Made by a program: the position numbers and the translations under genes
Assembly (NCBI RefSeq): GCF_018842675.1
Contig: NZ_JAGTWO010000004.1
Coordinates: 1,054,001-1,118,000 of the forward strand
Direction of reading: 5' to 3'
Source: Candidatus Pantoea bituminis
Lineage (GTDB): Bacteria; Pseudomonadota; Gammaproteobacteria; Enterobacterales; Enterobacteriaceae
DNA length: 64,000 bases
The notes under the pieces: generated by a model
Seen by the model: only the letters and a program-made list of their open reading frames with translations
What the model was told of the DNA's origin: nothing
Database searches by the model: none
Shown: piece by piece, positions 29,218 to 38,752 of the stretch
Numbering within the stretch: position 1 is the stretch's first letter
How the letters are laid out: each line of letters opens with the position of its first letter

Positions 29218-30019
29218 TGTCCGACAGTCAGACACAAAAACTGGCGCTCGGCATTGAGTATGACGGCAGCCGCTATTACGGCTGGCAGCGTCAGCAAGAA
29301 GTGCGCAGCGTGCAGGAAAAGTTAGAACGTGCGCTGTCAAAAGTGGCCGATCATCCGGTCACTGTTTTCTGCGCCGGACGCACCGATGCTGGCGTGCACG
29401 GAACCGGTCAGGTCGTGCATTTTGAAACCACATCGCAACGTGCTGACAGCGCATGGACGTTGGGCGTTAACGCCAATTTACCTGCAGACATCGCGGTGCG
29501 TTGGGTAAAATCGGTGCCGGATGAGTTTCATGCGCGGTTTAGTGCAACCGCCCGTCGCTATCGCTATCTGATATACAACCAGCGCTTGCGTCCGGCCGTG
29601 CTGAGCCGCGGCGTGACACATTTTTATCATCCGCTGGATGCTGAAAAAATGCAGCGTGCAGGGCAATGTTTACTGGGGAGAATGACTTCACCTCATTCCG
29701 CGCGGTGCAGTGTCAGTCTCGTACGCCATGGCGCAACATGTTGCACCTTAACGTGACGCGTCAAGGGCCGTATGTCATCGTGGATATCAAGGCCAACGCC
29801 TTTGTGCATCATATGGTGCGTAACATTGTTGGCAGCCTGATGGAAATTGGCTGCGGCAATCAGCCAGAATCGTGGATGGCTACGCTGCTGGCAGCCAAAG
29901 ATCGCACGCTGGCGGCGGCGACAGCCAAAGCTGAAGGGCTTTATCTGGTGGCGGTGGATTATCCATCCCACTTTGCGTTACCACAGCCGTCGATGGGACC
30001 GTTGTTCCTCGCGGATTAA
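29217..30019 (+). pseudogene. truA: tRNA pseudouridine(38-40) synthase TruA, frameshifted as read
   Basis: Makes pseudouridine at positions 38-40 of tRNA anticodon stems. Catalytic Asp57 lies in [13 protein letters not shown] (Asp60 in E. coli). The frame breaks after AGQCLLG at the G4 run 29675-29678. With one more G it continues [15 protein letters not shown] to [10 protein letters not shown], giving 267 aa (E. coli 270). Conserved [15 protein letters not shown] lies in the second part. TruA is conserved and its loss costly, which favours a read error. Confidence 0.9.
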
Positions 30020-30048
30020 CCAAAAATTTAGGACAGGAAGAGAGCGTT

Positions 30049-30711
30049 ATGGAGTTTATCCATTTTGTGGTCGATTTTATTTTGCACATTGATGTGCATT
30101 TGGCTGAATTGGTAGCGCAGTACGGCATTTGGATTTACGCCATTCTGTTTCTGATTTTGTTCTGCGAAACCGGTTTAGTGGTGACGCCTTTTTTACCAGG
30201 CGACTCACTGCTGTTTGTGGCCGGTGCGCTGGCGGCATTGCCGGGTAACGATCTCAATGTGCATCTGATGGTGACACTGCTGGTGATTGCGGCAATTCTC
30301 GGCGATGCGGTTAACTACACCATAGGTCGACTGTTTGGCGAGCGGTTGTTTAGCAACCCGAATTCCAAAATTTTCCGTCGCAGCTATCTGGATAAAACCC
30401 ACGCGTTCTATGCACGTCACGGCGGTAAAACCATTATTCTGGCGCGCTTTGTGCCTATCGTGCGTACTTTTGCGCCATTTGTCGCCGGGATGGGGCATAT
30501 GTCATATCGCCACTTCGCGTTGTTTAACATCAGCGGCGCGTTGTTATGGGTATTACTCTTTTCCTATGCGGGTTACCTGTTTGGCGATCTGCCGGTGGTA
30601 CAGGAAAACCTCAAACTCTTGATCGTCGGGATTATCGTGGTCTCAATTTTGCCGGGCGTGATTGAAGTCTGGCGTCATCGCCGCCAGGCGAAGCAGCAAA
30701 AACAGCCGTAA
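30049..30711 (+). CDS. dedA: DedA family membrane protein
   Basis: 220-aa inner-membrane DedA/VTT-domain protein with about five hydrophobic segments. Family motifs: [36 protein letters not shown] and the [19 protein letters not shown] segment with conserved arginines. Members are linked to undecaprenyl-phosphate or phospholipid recycling and membrane-potential homeostasis; the specific role of this paralogue is unsettled. 29 bp after truA, ATG preceded by AGGAAGAG. Confidence 0.93.
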   Translation: MEFIHFVVDFILHIDVHLAELVAQYGIWIYAILFLILFCETGLVVTPFLPGDSLLFVAGALAALPGNDLNVHLMVTLLVIAAILGDAVNYTIGRLFGERLFSNPNSKIFRRSYLDKTHAFYARHGGKTIILARFVPIVRTFAPFVAGMGHMSYRHFALFNISGALLWVLLFSYAGYLFGDLPVVQENLKLLIVGIIVVSILPGVIEVWRHRRQAKQQKQP

Positions 30712-30859
30712 GCGGCAAGGTTGCTCAGGGGTAAGACCAGATTTTTATCCACAGTCTGAACGGGTTGTGGTTTAATGAGCGAAATTTCCCGTCTGCTGAA
30801 GCCGTTTTCAGCAGCATCAAGACGACTGGACCAGGTCAGTTTCAACAGAAAGGTCATCA

Positions 30860-31771
30860 ATGAGCTGGATTGAACGCATTCTTAACAAAAGCAATATTAC
30901 GCCTGCTAGCCGCGCCAGTATCCCGGAAGGGGTTTGGACCAAATGCGATAGCTGTGGACAGGTACTTTATCGTGCCGAACTGGAGCGTAATCTTGAGGTC
31001 TGCCCGAAGTGTGACCACCATATGCGCATGCGCGCACGCGAACGTCTCACCACTTTTCTCGATCAGGGAACGCTGGTGGAGTTGGGCAGCGAGCTGGAAC
31101 CGAAGGATCTCCTGAAGTTCCGTGACTCGAAAAAGTATAAAGATCGTTTGGTAGCCGCACAAAAAGCCACCGACGAGAAAGACGCACTTATCGTAATGAA
31201 AGGCCAGTTGCACAGCATGCCAGTGGTTGCGGCAGCATTTGAATTCACCTTCATGGGTGGCTCAATGGGGTCTGTGGTTGGCGCACGCTTTGTGCGTGCA
31301 GTTGAGCAGGCGCTGGAAGATAACTGTCCGCTGATCTGCTTCTCTGCCAGTGGCGGTGCGCGTATGCAAGAAGCGCTGATGTCGCTGATGCAAATGGCGA
31401 AAACCAGTGCAGCGCTGGCAAAAATGCAGGAGCGTGGTCTTCCGTACATCTCTGTGCTGACCGACCCAACCATGGGTGGGGTTTCTGCCAGCTTCGCGAT
31501 GTTGGGCGATCTCAACATCGCGGAACCGAAAGCGCTGATCGGCTTTGCCGGCCCTCGCGTTATCGAGCAAACCGTACGTGAAAAACTGCCGCCAGGTTTC
31601 CAGCGCAGTGAGTTCCTGATTGAAAAGGGTGCGATTGATATGATCATTCGCCGCCCGGAAATGCGTTACAAACTGGCAAGCCTGCTGGCCAAAATGATGA
31701 ATCTGCCGGCACCGCTGCTCGATGGCGACCAGTCTGCATCAACGACTGAGCCAGAAAGCAACGACGCCTGA
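30860..31771 (+). CDS. accD: Acetyl-CoA carboxylase carboxyltransferase beta subunit AccD
   Basis: Beta half of the carboxyltransferase that forms malonyl-CoA with AccA. 303 aa. A four-cysteine zinc ribbon (Cys29, Cys32, Cys48, Cys51) precedes the crotonase-fold domain with [34 protein letters not shown] and [15 protein letters not shown]. In E. coli the zinc ribbon also binds mRNA for autoregulation. Own upstream region of about 150 bp and a downstream terminator, so probably monocistronic. Confidence 0.97.
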   Translation: MSWIERILNKSNITPASRASIPEGVWTKCDSCGQVLYRAELERNLEVCPKCDHHMRMRARERLTTFLDQGTLVELGSELEPKDLLKFRDSKKYKDRLVAAQKATDEKDALIVMKGQLHSMPVVAAAFEFTFMGGSMGSVVGARFVRAVEQALEDNCPLICFSASGGARMQEALMSLMQMAKTSAALAKMQERGLPYISVLTDPTMGGVSASFAMLGDLNIAEPKALIGFAGPRVIEQTVREKLPPGFQRSEFLIEKGAIDMIIRRPEMRYKLASLLAKMMNLPAPLLDGDQSASTTEPESNDA

Positions 31772-31781
31772 CAGGAGATAG

Positions 31782-31806
31782 AAAGGCGCGCCTGTCGCGC
31801 CTTTTA
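31782..31806 (+). terminator. Intrinsic terminator of accD
   Basis: Stem AAGGCGCG (31783-31790) / CGCGCCTT (31796-31803) with CCTGT loop, ending in TTTT. Confidence 0.75.
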
Positions 31807-31843
31807 CCAATGCACCGCATACCTCAGCGCTGATTCAGCCAGG

Positions 31844-31849
31844 TATAAT
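31844..31849 (+). promoter_or_regulatory. -10 element before folC
   Basis: Perfect TATAAT 18 bp ahead of the folC ATG at 31867, just after the accD terminator. The -35 is not convincing. A leader of only about 10 nt would result. Confidence 0.4.
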
Positions 31850-31866
31850 TGAGCAAAACGGGACAT

Positions 31867-33138
31867 ATGGACAATCTTCACCTTCCTCAAGCCACGTCGC
31901 CTTTGGCCACGTGGCTTTATTATCTTGAGCACCTTCATTCTCAAGCTATCGACATGGGGCTGGATCGTATTCGCCAAGTGGCGCAACGTCTGGACCTGTT
32001 GAAACCTGCCTCTTTTATTTTCACTGTCGCCGGCACCAACGGAAAAGGCACTACATGTCGCACTCTTGAAACACTGCTGATGGCGGCGGGTTATCGGGTG
32101 GGCGTCTATAGCTCGCCGCATCTGGTGCGTTATACCGAGCGCGTACGCGTGCAAGGACAAGAGCTGACTGAAGCGCTGCACACCGCCAGCTTTGCTGAAA
32201 TTGAAGCCGGGCGTGGCGATATCTCGCTGACGTATTTCGAATACGGCACGTTATCGGCGCTGAAGCTGTTCCAACAAGCGCAGCTCGATGTGGTGATCCT
32301 AGAAGTGGGCCTTGGCGGTCGTCTGGATGCCACCAATATTGTTGATGCTGATGTTTCGGTCATCACCAGCATTGCGCTCGATCACCTTGACTGGCTGGGG
32401 CCGGATCGTGAAAGCATTGGCCGTGAAAAAGCAGGTGTGTTTCGCGCAGGCAAGCCCGCTATTGTTGGTGAGCCGGATATGCCGCTTAGCATCGCTGCGG
32501 TCGCCAATGAGAAGGGCGCACAGCTGATCCAGCGCGATCGTGACTGGTCTTATCGTCAACAGGCAGAAAGCTGGTCGCTGCGAGATGCGTGGGGCGAGCT
32601 GAATGATTTACCGCTGCCGCAAGTGCCGTTGCCGAATGCCGCCAGCGCTATCGTGGCGCTGCGTGCTTCCGGTTTAAACGTCAGTGAAGACCAAATTCGC
32701 GCTAATTTACCGCTGGCTATTTTGCCTGGTCGCTTTCAAACAGTAAGCGAATCGCCGCGCGTTATCCTGGATGTGGCGCACAATCCTCATGCGGCAGCTT
32801 ACCTTGCATCTCGCCTTGCGACGTTAGCGAATAAAGGTGCGGTGCATGCGGTGGTTGGCATGCTGCATGATAAAGATATTGCCGGCACGCTGGCCGCTTT
32901 AGCGCCTCAGGTTAATCACTGGTATTGCGCGCCACTGGATGGCCCACGTGGTGCAACGGCCCAACAGCTGATGTCGCATTTACCGCAGCAGGCGCAGGCC
33001 TTTGCTGACGTAGAGCACGCCTGGCAGCACGCACGCGAGCAGGCGAAGCCACAGGACATCGTACTGGTGTGTGGATCGTTCCACACCGTGGCACAGGTCA
33101 TGGAATCGATGGAAACGGAGAAAGGGCGTGGCGAGTAA
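31867..33138 (+). CDS. folC: Bifunctional folylpolyglutamate / dihydrofolate synthase FolC
   Basis: Adds L-glutamate to dihydropteroate and polyglutamylates folates. 423 aa from ATG 31867 (E. coli 422); the TTG at 31849 overlaps the -10 element and is rejected. Mur-ligase-type P-loop AGTNGKGTTCRTLE, then SSPHLVRYTERVRV, LEVGLGGRLDATN, and the C-terminal ligand loop DVAHNPHAA with MLHDKDIAGTL. The last 11 bp overlap dedD. Confidence 0.95.
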   Translation: MDNLHLPQATSPLATWLYYLEHLHSQAIDMGLDRIRQVAQRLDLLKPASFIFTVAGTNGKGTTCRTLETLLMAAGYRVGVYSSPHLVRYTERVRVQGQELTEALHTASFAEIEAGRGDISLTYFEYGTLSALKLFQQAQLDVVILEVGLGGRLDATNIVDADVSVITSIALDHLDWLGPDRESIGREKAGVFRAGKPAIVGEPDMPLSIAAVANEKGAQLIQRDRDWSYRQQAESWSLRDAWGELNDLPLPQVPLPNAASAIVALRASGLNVSEDQIRANLPLAILPGRFQTVSESPRVILDVAHNPHAAAYLASRLATLANKGAVHAVVGMLHDKDIAGTLAALAPQVNHWYCAPLDGPRGATAQQLMSHLPQQAQAFADVEHAWQHAREQAKPQDIVLVCGSFHTVAQVMESMETEKGRGE

Positions 33139-33871
33139 GTTTCAAAACCGTCTGGTCGGTACCATTATTCTGGTCGCGGTTGGCGTGATTGTGCTGCCGG
33201 GGCTGCTGGATGGACAGAAGAAGCATTATAAAGAAGAGTTTGCCGCGATCCCGTTGGTGCCTAAAGCAGACGATCAGCAGGACAGCGAAATGGTGCCGCC
33301 GGTAACGCAGTCACTGCCTGCACAACCGCCAGAAGGCGCGGGTGCCGCCGTTGATAACAACGGTGGTAAATCCAATAATAGCGTGGCTGAGCATGGCAGT
33401 ATCAAACCTGGCGATGACAGCCAGCCGAGTGTGGTGACACCACCACCGGTGCATCAGACTGCGCCGTCCCAGCCGGTCAGCCAACCTAAACCGAAGCCGA
33501 TTGAGCCGCCAAAACCTAAACCTGTGGAACAGCCGAAGCCAAAACCTGTGGAGCAGCCAAAACCGAAACCGGTTGAGCAACCCAAGGCGGCAGAGCAGCC
33601 TAAAACCACGGAAAGCAGTGCGCCAACGGGTCAGGCTTATGTGGTGCAGCTCGGTGCGTTGAAAAATGCCAGCAAAGTAAACGAAATTGTCGCACAGCTG
33701 CGTTTGTCGGGTTATCGCGCCTTTACCGTTCCGTCTTCGCCGGTGCAGGGACAAATTACCCGTATCTATGTCGGCCCAGATGCGTCAAAAACTAAGATGC
33801 AAGCGGCGGTTTCTGAGCTCAAAAGTATCTCCGGTTTAGGCGGTGTGGTTAAGCCATACAGTGCACACTAA
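33128..33871 (+). CDS. dedD: Cell-division SPOR-domain protein DedD
   Basis: Septal-ring protein that binds denuded glycan at the division site. The GTG at 33128 gives the family start MASKFQNRLVGTI and 247 aa; it overlaps folC by 11 bp. One N-terminal membrane helix (about 9-28), a periplasmic Pro/Lys-rich linker with four tandem octapeptides (P-K-P-K-P-V-E-Q type), then a SPOR domain from about 175 (AYVVQLGALKNASKVNEIV, ITRIYVGPDASK). The linker is longer than in E. coli (220 aa total). Confidence 0.93.
   Translation: MASKFQNRLVGTIILVAVGVIVLPGLLDGQKKHYKEEFAAIPLVPKADDQQDSEMVPPVTQSLPAQPPEGAGAAVDNNGGKSNNSVAEHGSIKPGDDSQPSVVTPPPVHQTAPSQPVSQPKPKPIEPPKPKPVEQPKPKPVEQPKPKPVEQPKAAEQPKTTESSAPTGQAYVVQLGALKNASKVNEIVAQLRLSGYRAFTVPSSPVQGQITRIYVGPDASKTKMQAAVSELKSISGLGGVVKPYSAH
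33485..33580 (+). repeat. Four 24-bp tandem repeats in dedD
   Basis: Four in-frame 24-bp units encode PKPKPIEP then PKPKPVEQ three times. Codons vary between units (CCT/CCA/CCG, AAA/AAG), so the repeat is maintained at protein level rather than being a fresh DNA duplication. It acts as an extended rigid linker. Confidence 0.85.
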
Positions 33872-33881
33872 AAGGGTTATT

Positions 33882-33917
33882 GATGCTGCTTATAACAACA
33901 ATAGGCAGCATCTTTTT
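33882..33917 (+). terminator. Intrinsic terminator of dedD
   Basis: Stem GATGCTGC (33882-33889) / GCAGCATC (33905-33912), 15-nt loop, then T5. Confidence 0.75.
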
Positions 33918-33999
33918 AGGGATAGCATTTACGGTTAAAGAGTGGAAATCAAGTGAAATGATTTGATTTTCAACGGGTTAATAAATTGAAAGTCCATCG

Positions 34000-34030
34000 G
34001 GCGAGTGAAGATTTTTTCATCGCCTTTTTT
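34000..34030 (+). terminator. Second terminator-like hairpin before cvpA
   Basis: GGCGA, bulged G, TGAA (34000-34009) pairs with TTCATCGCC (34016-34024) and is followed by T6. It insulates the cvpA-purF promoter from folC-dedD. Confidence 0.6.
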
Positions 34031-34055
34031 ATGGAAACAGAACTGGAAAACCGCT

Positions 34056-34084
34056 ACGCAAACGTTTTCTTTTTCTGTTAGAAT
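34056..34084 (+). promoter_or_regulatory. PurR operator and promoter of cvpA-purF
   Basis: ACGCAAACGTTTTCTT (34056-34071) is a full match to the PurR box as found before E. coli cvpA-purF. A -10 TAGAAT lies at 34079-34084. PurR with hypoxanthine or guanine would repress. Confidence 0.85.
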
Positions 34085-34129
34085 GCGCCCCGAACTGGAT
34101 GCAGGGGCGCAATTGCGCTGGAAGTATTC

Positions 34130-34614
34130 ATGATCTGGATTGATTACGTCATTATTGCGGTAGTTGGTTTTTCGGCTCTGGTCAGCCTGGTTCGCGGGTT
34201 TGTCCGGGAGGCCTTATCTCTCGTTACCTGGGGATGTGCGTTTTTTGTCGCCAGTCATTATTACGCCTTTCTTGCAGTCTGGTTTACAGGTTTTGACGAC
34301 GAACTGGTTCGTAACGGTATCGCCATCGGTGTGCTGTTCGTTGCTACCCTAATAGTGGGCGCGATCGTGAACTACGTTATCGGCACGCTGGTAGAAAAAC
34401 CGGCTTGTCGGGAACCGACCGAGTATTGGGCGTCTGTTTCGGGGCGTTGCGTGGTGTGCTGATCGTAGCCGCTATGCTTTTCTTTCTCGATACATTCACG
34501 GGGTTTTCAAAAAGCCCCGACTGGCAACAGTCTCAACTCGTTCCCCAGTTCAGTTATATAATCAGGTGGTTTTTTGATTACCTGAAAAGCACGTCGAGTT
34601 TTTTACCCCGGTGA
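34130..34614 (+). pseudogene. cvpA: Colicin V production / membrane protein CvpA, frameshifted as read
   Basis: Four-helix inner-membrane protein needed for colicin V export and envelope robustness. The first frame (MIWIDYVIIAVVGFSALVSL to NYVIGTLVEK) breaks at the A5 run 34395-34399. One extra A continues TGLSGTDRVLGVCFGALRG to STSSFLPR for 161 aa (E. coli 162). First gene of the PurR-controlled cvpA-purF-ubiX unit. Its intact promoter and full-length halves argue for a read error. Confidence 0.9.
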
Positions 34615-34651
34615 CGCCATCGGGAGTGCGGCTTAATGAGGAAATGACAAC

Positions 34652-36169
34652 ATGTGCGGTATTGTCGGTATCACCGGTTTCATGCCGGTAAACCAGTCGA
34701 TCTATGACGCGTTAACGGTGCTCCAGCACCGCGGGCAGGATGCCGCAGGCATTTGTACTATCGATGCGCTGAATTGCTTCCGCCTGCGTAAGGCAAACGG
34801 TCTGGTCAGCGACGTTTTCGAAGCACGCCACATGCAGCGTTTGCAGGGCAATATGGGCATCGGTCACGCACGTTACCCAACGGCGGGCAGCTCCAGTGCC
34901 TCTGAAGCACAGCCATTCTACGTAAACTCGCCGTACGGCATTACTCTGGCACATAACGGTAACCTGACCAACGCGCATGAACTGCGCGCACGCCTGTTTG
35001 AAAAGGGCCGTCGTCACGTTAACACCACCTCAGATTCTGAAATTCTGCTGAACATTTTTGCGGCAGAACTGGATCGCTTCCCGCATGATCCGCTGGAAGC
35101 TGACAATATTTTTGCCGCTGTGGCTGCGGTGCACCAGCAGGTGCGCGGCGCCTATGCTGTGGTTTCGATGATTATCGGTCACGGCATGGTTGCCTTCCGC
35201 GATCCAAACGGCATTCGCCCGCTGGTATTGGGCAAACGCGTTATCGCAGATGGCCGCACCGAATACATGGTCGCTTCTGAAAGCGTCGCGCTTGATACGC
35301 TAGGCTTTGAATTTATCCGTGACGTTGCGCCGGGTGAAGCCGTCTACGTTACTGAGCAAGGGCAGCTTTCAACGCGTCAATGCGCTGAAAACCCAAAGAG
35401 CAATCCATGCTTGTTTGAGTATGTTTACTTCGCTCGCCCAGACTCTTTCCTCGACAAAATTTCTGTCTACAGCGCACGTGTTCGCATGGGCACCAAGCTG
35501 GGCGAAAAGATTGCACGTGAATGGGAAGATCTGGATATCGATGTGGTGATTCCGATCCCGGAAACGTCAACCGATATCGCGCTGGAAATTGCGCGTATTC
35601 TGGATAAACCGTATCGCCAGGGTTTTGTGAAAAACCGCTACGTTGGCCGTACCTTTATTATGCCAGGCCAGCAGTTACGTCGCAGCGCGGTTCGCCGCAA
35701 GCTGAACGCTAACCGCGCCGAGTTCCGTGATAAGAACGTCTTGTTGGTCGATGATTCCATTGTGCGTGGTACCACCTCAGAACAGATCATTGAGATGGCG
35801 CGTGAAGCGGGTGCAAAACGTGTTTATCTGGCTTCCGCCGCCCCGGAAATCCGTTTCCCGAACGTGTATGGCATTGATATGCCGAGCGCAACTGAGTTGA
35901 TTGCTCATGGCCGTGAAGTGGATGAAATCTGCCAGTTGATCAAAGCGGATGCGCTGATTTTCCAGGATCTCGATGATTTGATCGAAGCGGTACGTGAAGA
36001 GAACCCAGACATCACGCAGTTTGAATGCTCGGTGTTCAACGGCATCTACGTGACGAAAGATGTTGATCAACAGTATCTGGAATATCTCCAGTCGCTGCGT
36101 AATGACGATGCAAAAGCAATTGCACGTCAAAACGAAGTGGAGAATCTGGAACTGCATAACGAAGGGTAA
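34652..36169 (+). CDS. purF: Amidophosphoribosyltransferase PurF
   Basis: First committed step of purine synthesis: glutamine plus PRPP to phosphoribosylamine. 505 aa, as in E. coli. The N-terminal Cys2 (MCGIVGITG) is the glutaminase nucleophile after Met removal. Glutamine-site residues lie in [10 protein letters not shown] and LAHNGNLTN. The PRPP loop is [16 protein letters not shown] near residue 365. 37 bp after cvpA under the PurR box; followed by a strong terminator. Confidence 0.97.
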   Translation: MCGIVGITGFMPVNQSIYDALTVLQHRGQDAAGICTIDALNCFRLRKANGLVSDVFEARHMQRLQGNMGIGHARYPTAGSSSASEAQPFYVNSPYGITLAHNGNLTNAHELRARLFEKGRRHVNTTSDSEILLNIFAAELDRFPHDPLEADNIFAAVAAVHQQVRGAYAVVSMIIGHGMVAFRDPNGIRPLVLGKRVIADGRTEYMVASESVALDTLGFEFIRDVAPGEAVYVTEQGQLSTRQCAENPKSNPCLFEYVYFARPDSFLDKISVYSARVRMGTKLGEKIAREWEDLDIDVVIPIPETSTDIALEIARILDKPYRQGFVKNRYVGRTFIMPGQQLRRSAVRRKLNANRAEFRDKNVLLVDDSIVRGTTSEQIIEMAREAGAKRVYLASAAPEIRFPNVYGIDMPSATELIAHGREVDEICQLIKADALIFQDLDDLIEAVREENPDITQFECSVFNGIYVTKDVDQQYLEYLQSLRNDDAKAIARQNEVENLELHNEG

Positions 36170-36192
36170 TCTCTGGCGTTGATGCAAAAGAG

Positions 36193-36218
36193 AAGGCGAG
36201 AGAAATCTCGCCTTTTTT
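36193..36218 (+). terminator. Intrinsic terminator of cvpA-purF
   Basis: Stem GGCGAGA (36195-36201) / TCTCGCC (36206-36212), GAAA loop, T6. Partial read-through into ubiX is possible. Confidence 0.85.
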
Positions 36219-36274
36219 ATTTATTCCTTAAGCCGCGTTATGATGGCGCACTCAAAAAATAGCAAGGCTGAACT

Positions 36275-36843
36275 ATGAAACGACTCATCATTGGCATCTC
36301 GGGTGCAAGCGGCGTGATTTATGGCGTGCGCATGTTGCAGGTTTTGCAGCAGGTCGCTGAGGTGGAAACGCATTTAGTGATGAGCAATGCGGCGCGCCAA
36401 ACGCTGGGTTTGGAAACCGATTACAACGTACGCGAAGTACAAGCGCTGGCTAATGTGGTGCATGACGTGCGCGATATTGCGGCAAACATCTCTTCAGGAT
36501 CGTTTAAAACGCTTGGCATGGTCATTCTGCCATGCTCAATGAAAACCTTATCTGGCATTGTTCACAGCTACAGCGACTCCTTGCTAACGCGCGCTGCCGA
36601 TGTCGTACTCAAAGAGCAGCGCAAGCTGGTGTTATGCGTACGCGAAACGCCGCTGCATGTCGGTCATTTACGCATGATGACCACCGCCGCTGAACTTGGT
36701 GCGATCATCATGCCGCCGGTTCCCGCTTTTATCATCGCCCCGTTACGATTGATCAGCTCGTAGATCAAACAGTTAACCGTGTTATTGACCAGTTTGACAT
36801 CGAATTACCGCACGATCTCTTCACGCGCTGGCAAGGTGCATAA
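36275..36843 (+). pseudogene. ubiX: Flavin prenyltransferase UbiX, frameshifted as read
   Basis: Makes prenylated FMN, the cofactor of UbiD in ubiquinone synthesis. Starts MKRLIIGISGASGVIYGVR with the FMN-binding GISGASG. SSGSFKTLGMVILPCSMKTL and RETPLHVGHLRMM are conserved. The frame breaks after PPVPAF at the T4 run 36727-36730. One extra T continues YHRPVTIDQLVDQTVNRVID to FTRWQGA, giving 189 aa, the E. coli length. Annotation without the repair would end early at 36763. Confidence 0.9.
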
Positions 36844-36854
36844 GATTAATTAAT

Positions 36855-36871
36855 TGCACTTTTATGGTGCG
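36855..36871 (+). promoter_or_regulatory. NtrC-like enhancer site upstream of hisJ
   Basis: TGCACTTTTATGGTGCG agrees with the NtrC consensus (TGCAC-N7-GTGCA) at all but the last base. It lies about 170 bp before a sigma54-like promoter. A second, reverse-oriented GTGCA/TGCAC pair is at 36896-36910. Confidence 0.65.
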
Positions 36872-37023
36872 TAAGCGCGCCGGAGATCACTGTTCGTGCA
36901 TTTGATGCACCAAAAGTTAACAGCGTCGCTTTTTCTGGATGACATCACTGATATATTCCTCCTACACGCCTAGCGATTTCGCCTATGTAGCGTAACGTTT
37001 AGTGCGCGGATAACTTGCAGAAC

Positions 37024-37039
37024 TGGCATGAAACATGCA
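37024..37039 (+). promoter_or_regulatory. Sigma54-type promoter of hisJQMP
   Basis: TGGCATGAAACATGCA: GG at 37025-37026 and GC at 37037-37038 with exactly 10 bp between, one change in each element from TGGCACG-N4-TTGC. Supports nitrogen-limitation control, as for argT in Salmonella. Confidence 0.65.
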
Positions 37040-37102
37040 GATTAATTTGCGCAAACACATCACGTAGCACATAACAAAAAGCACTTCACTTGAGGGTAAT
37101 CT

Positions 37103-37884
37103 ATGAAAAAGCGTGTTCTGGCTCTTTCTCTGATGCTGGGCTTGACCAGCGCCGCCAGCGTGTTCGCCGCGGTGCCGGGTTCAATCCGTATTGGAACTGA
37201 TCCAACTTACCCGCCGTTTGAGTCGAAAAACGCGCAAGGACAGTTAGTCGGCTTTGATATCGATCTCGCCAACGAAATCTGTAAACGTATCAACACCAAG
37301 TGCACCTACGTTGAAAGCGATTTTGATGCGCTGATCCCATCGCTGAAAGCGAAAAAATTGATGCCATTATCTCTTCACTTTCCATCACAGCTAAACGCCA
37401 GGAAGAAATCGCCTTTTCTGAAAAGTTGTATGCCGCTAACGCGCGTTTAGTCGCGCCGAAAGGGTCAACTATTCAGCCGACTATTGATTCGCTGAAAGGC
37501 AAAAACATTGGTCTGCTGCAAGGCACCACGCAGGAAACCTACGCCAATGAAAACTGGCGTGCGAAAGGCGTTACCGTAACGCCTTATGCTAATCAGGATC
37601 TGGTTTATCAGGATCTGAATGCAGGCCGCATCGATGCCGCTTTCCAGGACGAAGTGCAGGCGAGCGAAGGTTTCCTGAAACAACCGGTTGGTAAGAATTA
37701 CACCTTTGCGGGTCCAGCAGTGAAAGATGACAAAATCTTTGGTGTAGGCACCGGTATGGGCTTGCGCAAAGATGATGCCGAGCTGAAAACCGCCATCGAC
37801 AAAGCTGTCGATGAGATGCGCAAAGATGGGACTTACGACAAAATTGCTAAAAAGTACTTTGATTTCAATGTATACGGTGACTGA
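37103..37884 (+). pseudogene. hisJ: Basic amino-acid periplasmic binding protein (HisJ/ArgT type), frameshifted as read
   Basis: Periplasmic receptor for histidine or lysine/arginine/ornithine. Signal peptide of about 22 residues ([20 protein letters not shown]). Ligand-fold motifs are [49 protein letters not shown] and the end [11 protein letters not shown]. The frame breaks after SLKAKK at the A6 run 37352-37357; one extra A restores [20 protein letters not shown] and 260 aa. Features mix HisJ and ArgT, and only one such receptor is present here, whereas E. coli has both. The symbol is therefore tentative. Confidence 0.85.
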
Positions 37885-38006
37885 GTAAAACCTGTCTACT
37901 TTATCCCTGGTTCTTTGTGACACCGACGAATTGGCTGTGCTCCATCCTCTCATGATCCACGAGGCTAAGCGCACCAACCGTCTGTGATACTGATTACCGG
38001 GATAAA

Positions 38007-38032
38007 GCTGCCCGCAATGAATGGCGGGCAGC
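38007..38032 (+). repeat. Intercistronic hairpin between hisJ and hisQ
   Basis: Nine-bp perfect stem GCTGCCCGC (38007-38015) / GCGGGCAGC (38024-38032), 8-nt loop, no T-run. In Salmonella a REP element occupies the same spot and keeps hisJ expression above hisQMP. This hairpin could act likewise. Confidence 0.6.
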
Positions 38033-38065
38033 TATCCGTTTTCACCCCATGACAGGATCATTTTC

Positions 38066-38752
38066 ATGCTGTATGGCTATTCTGACGTAATTCTTAGAGG
38101 CACCTTAGTCACGCTGGAGCTGGCGCTTAGTTCAGTGGTGCTCGCGGTTGTCCTTGGACTGCTAGGCGCAGGCGCTAAAGTCTCTCGCAATCGTCCATTA
38201 GCGATGATCGCTAATGGCTACACGACCTTGATTCGTGGTGTTCCAGACCTCGTTTTAATGCTGCTGATCTTCTACGGTTTGCAGATCGCTCTTAACCAAC
38301 TCACCGATGCACTCGGACTAAGCCAGTTTGATATCGATCCGATGGTGGCCGGTATTATTACGCTCGGCTTTATCTACGGCGCTTACTTTACCGAAACCTT
38401 CCGTGGCGCATTTTTAGCGGTGCCAAAAGGGCAAATAGAAGCGGCAACGGCATTCGGTTTTACCGGTTCGCAGGTTTTCCGCCGCATTTTGTTCCCGGCG
38501 ATGATGCGCTATGCGCTGCCTGGCATTGGCAATAACTGGCAGGTGATTTTGAAAGCGACGGCGCTGGTGTCGCTGCTCGGACTGGAAGACGTGGTTAAGG
38601 CTACACAGCTAGCGGGCAAAAGCACCTGGCAACCGTTCTATTTTGCGATTGTCGCTGGGGTGATTTATTTAGTGTTTACCACACTGTCGAATGGTGTGTT
38701 GTGGTGGCTGAATCGCCGCTACACGGTGGGTGTTAAAAGGGCAGAGTTATGA
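38066..38752 (+). CDS. hisQ: Histidine/lysine/arginine ABC permease HisQ
   Basis: Membrane subunit of the basic amino-acid importer, 228 aa from ATG 38066 (AGGATCA upstream), the E. coli length. A longer frame from 38021 starts inside the preceding hairpin. About five membrane helices. The ABC-permease EAA loop reads EAATAFGFTGSQVFRRILFP, and RGVPDLVLMLLIFYGLQIAL precedes it. Overlaps hisM by 4 bp (ATGA). Confidence 0.95.
   Translation: MLYGYSDVILRGTLVTLELALSSVVLAVVLGLLGAGAKVSRNRPLAMIANGYTTLIRGVPDLVLMLLIFYGLQIALNQLTDALGLSQFDIDPMVAGIITLGFIYGAYFTETFRGAFLAVPKGQIEAATAFGFTGSQVFRRILFPAMMRYALPGIGNNWQVILKATALVSLLGLEDVVKATQLAGKSTWQPFYFAIVAGVIYLVFTTLSNGVLWWLNRRYTVGVKRAEL

Noticed and set aside
33485-33580. 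Tandem repeat as a CRISPR-like array
   Set aside because: Units are contiguous, in frame with dedD and lack spacers. No CRISPR array was seen anywhere in the window.
37965-38065. Possible small gene or second binding protein (argT) between hisJ and hisQ
   Set aside because: Only about 180 bp are available and they contain a hairpin and no open frame of the right type; no second receptor is present in the window.
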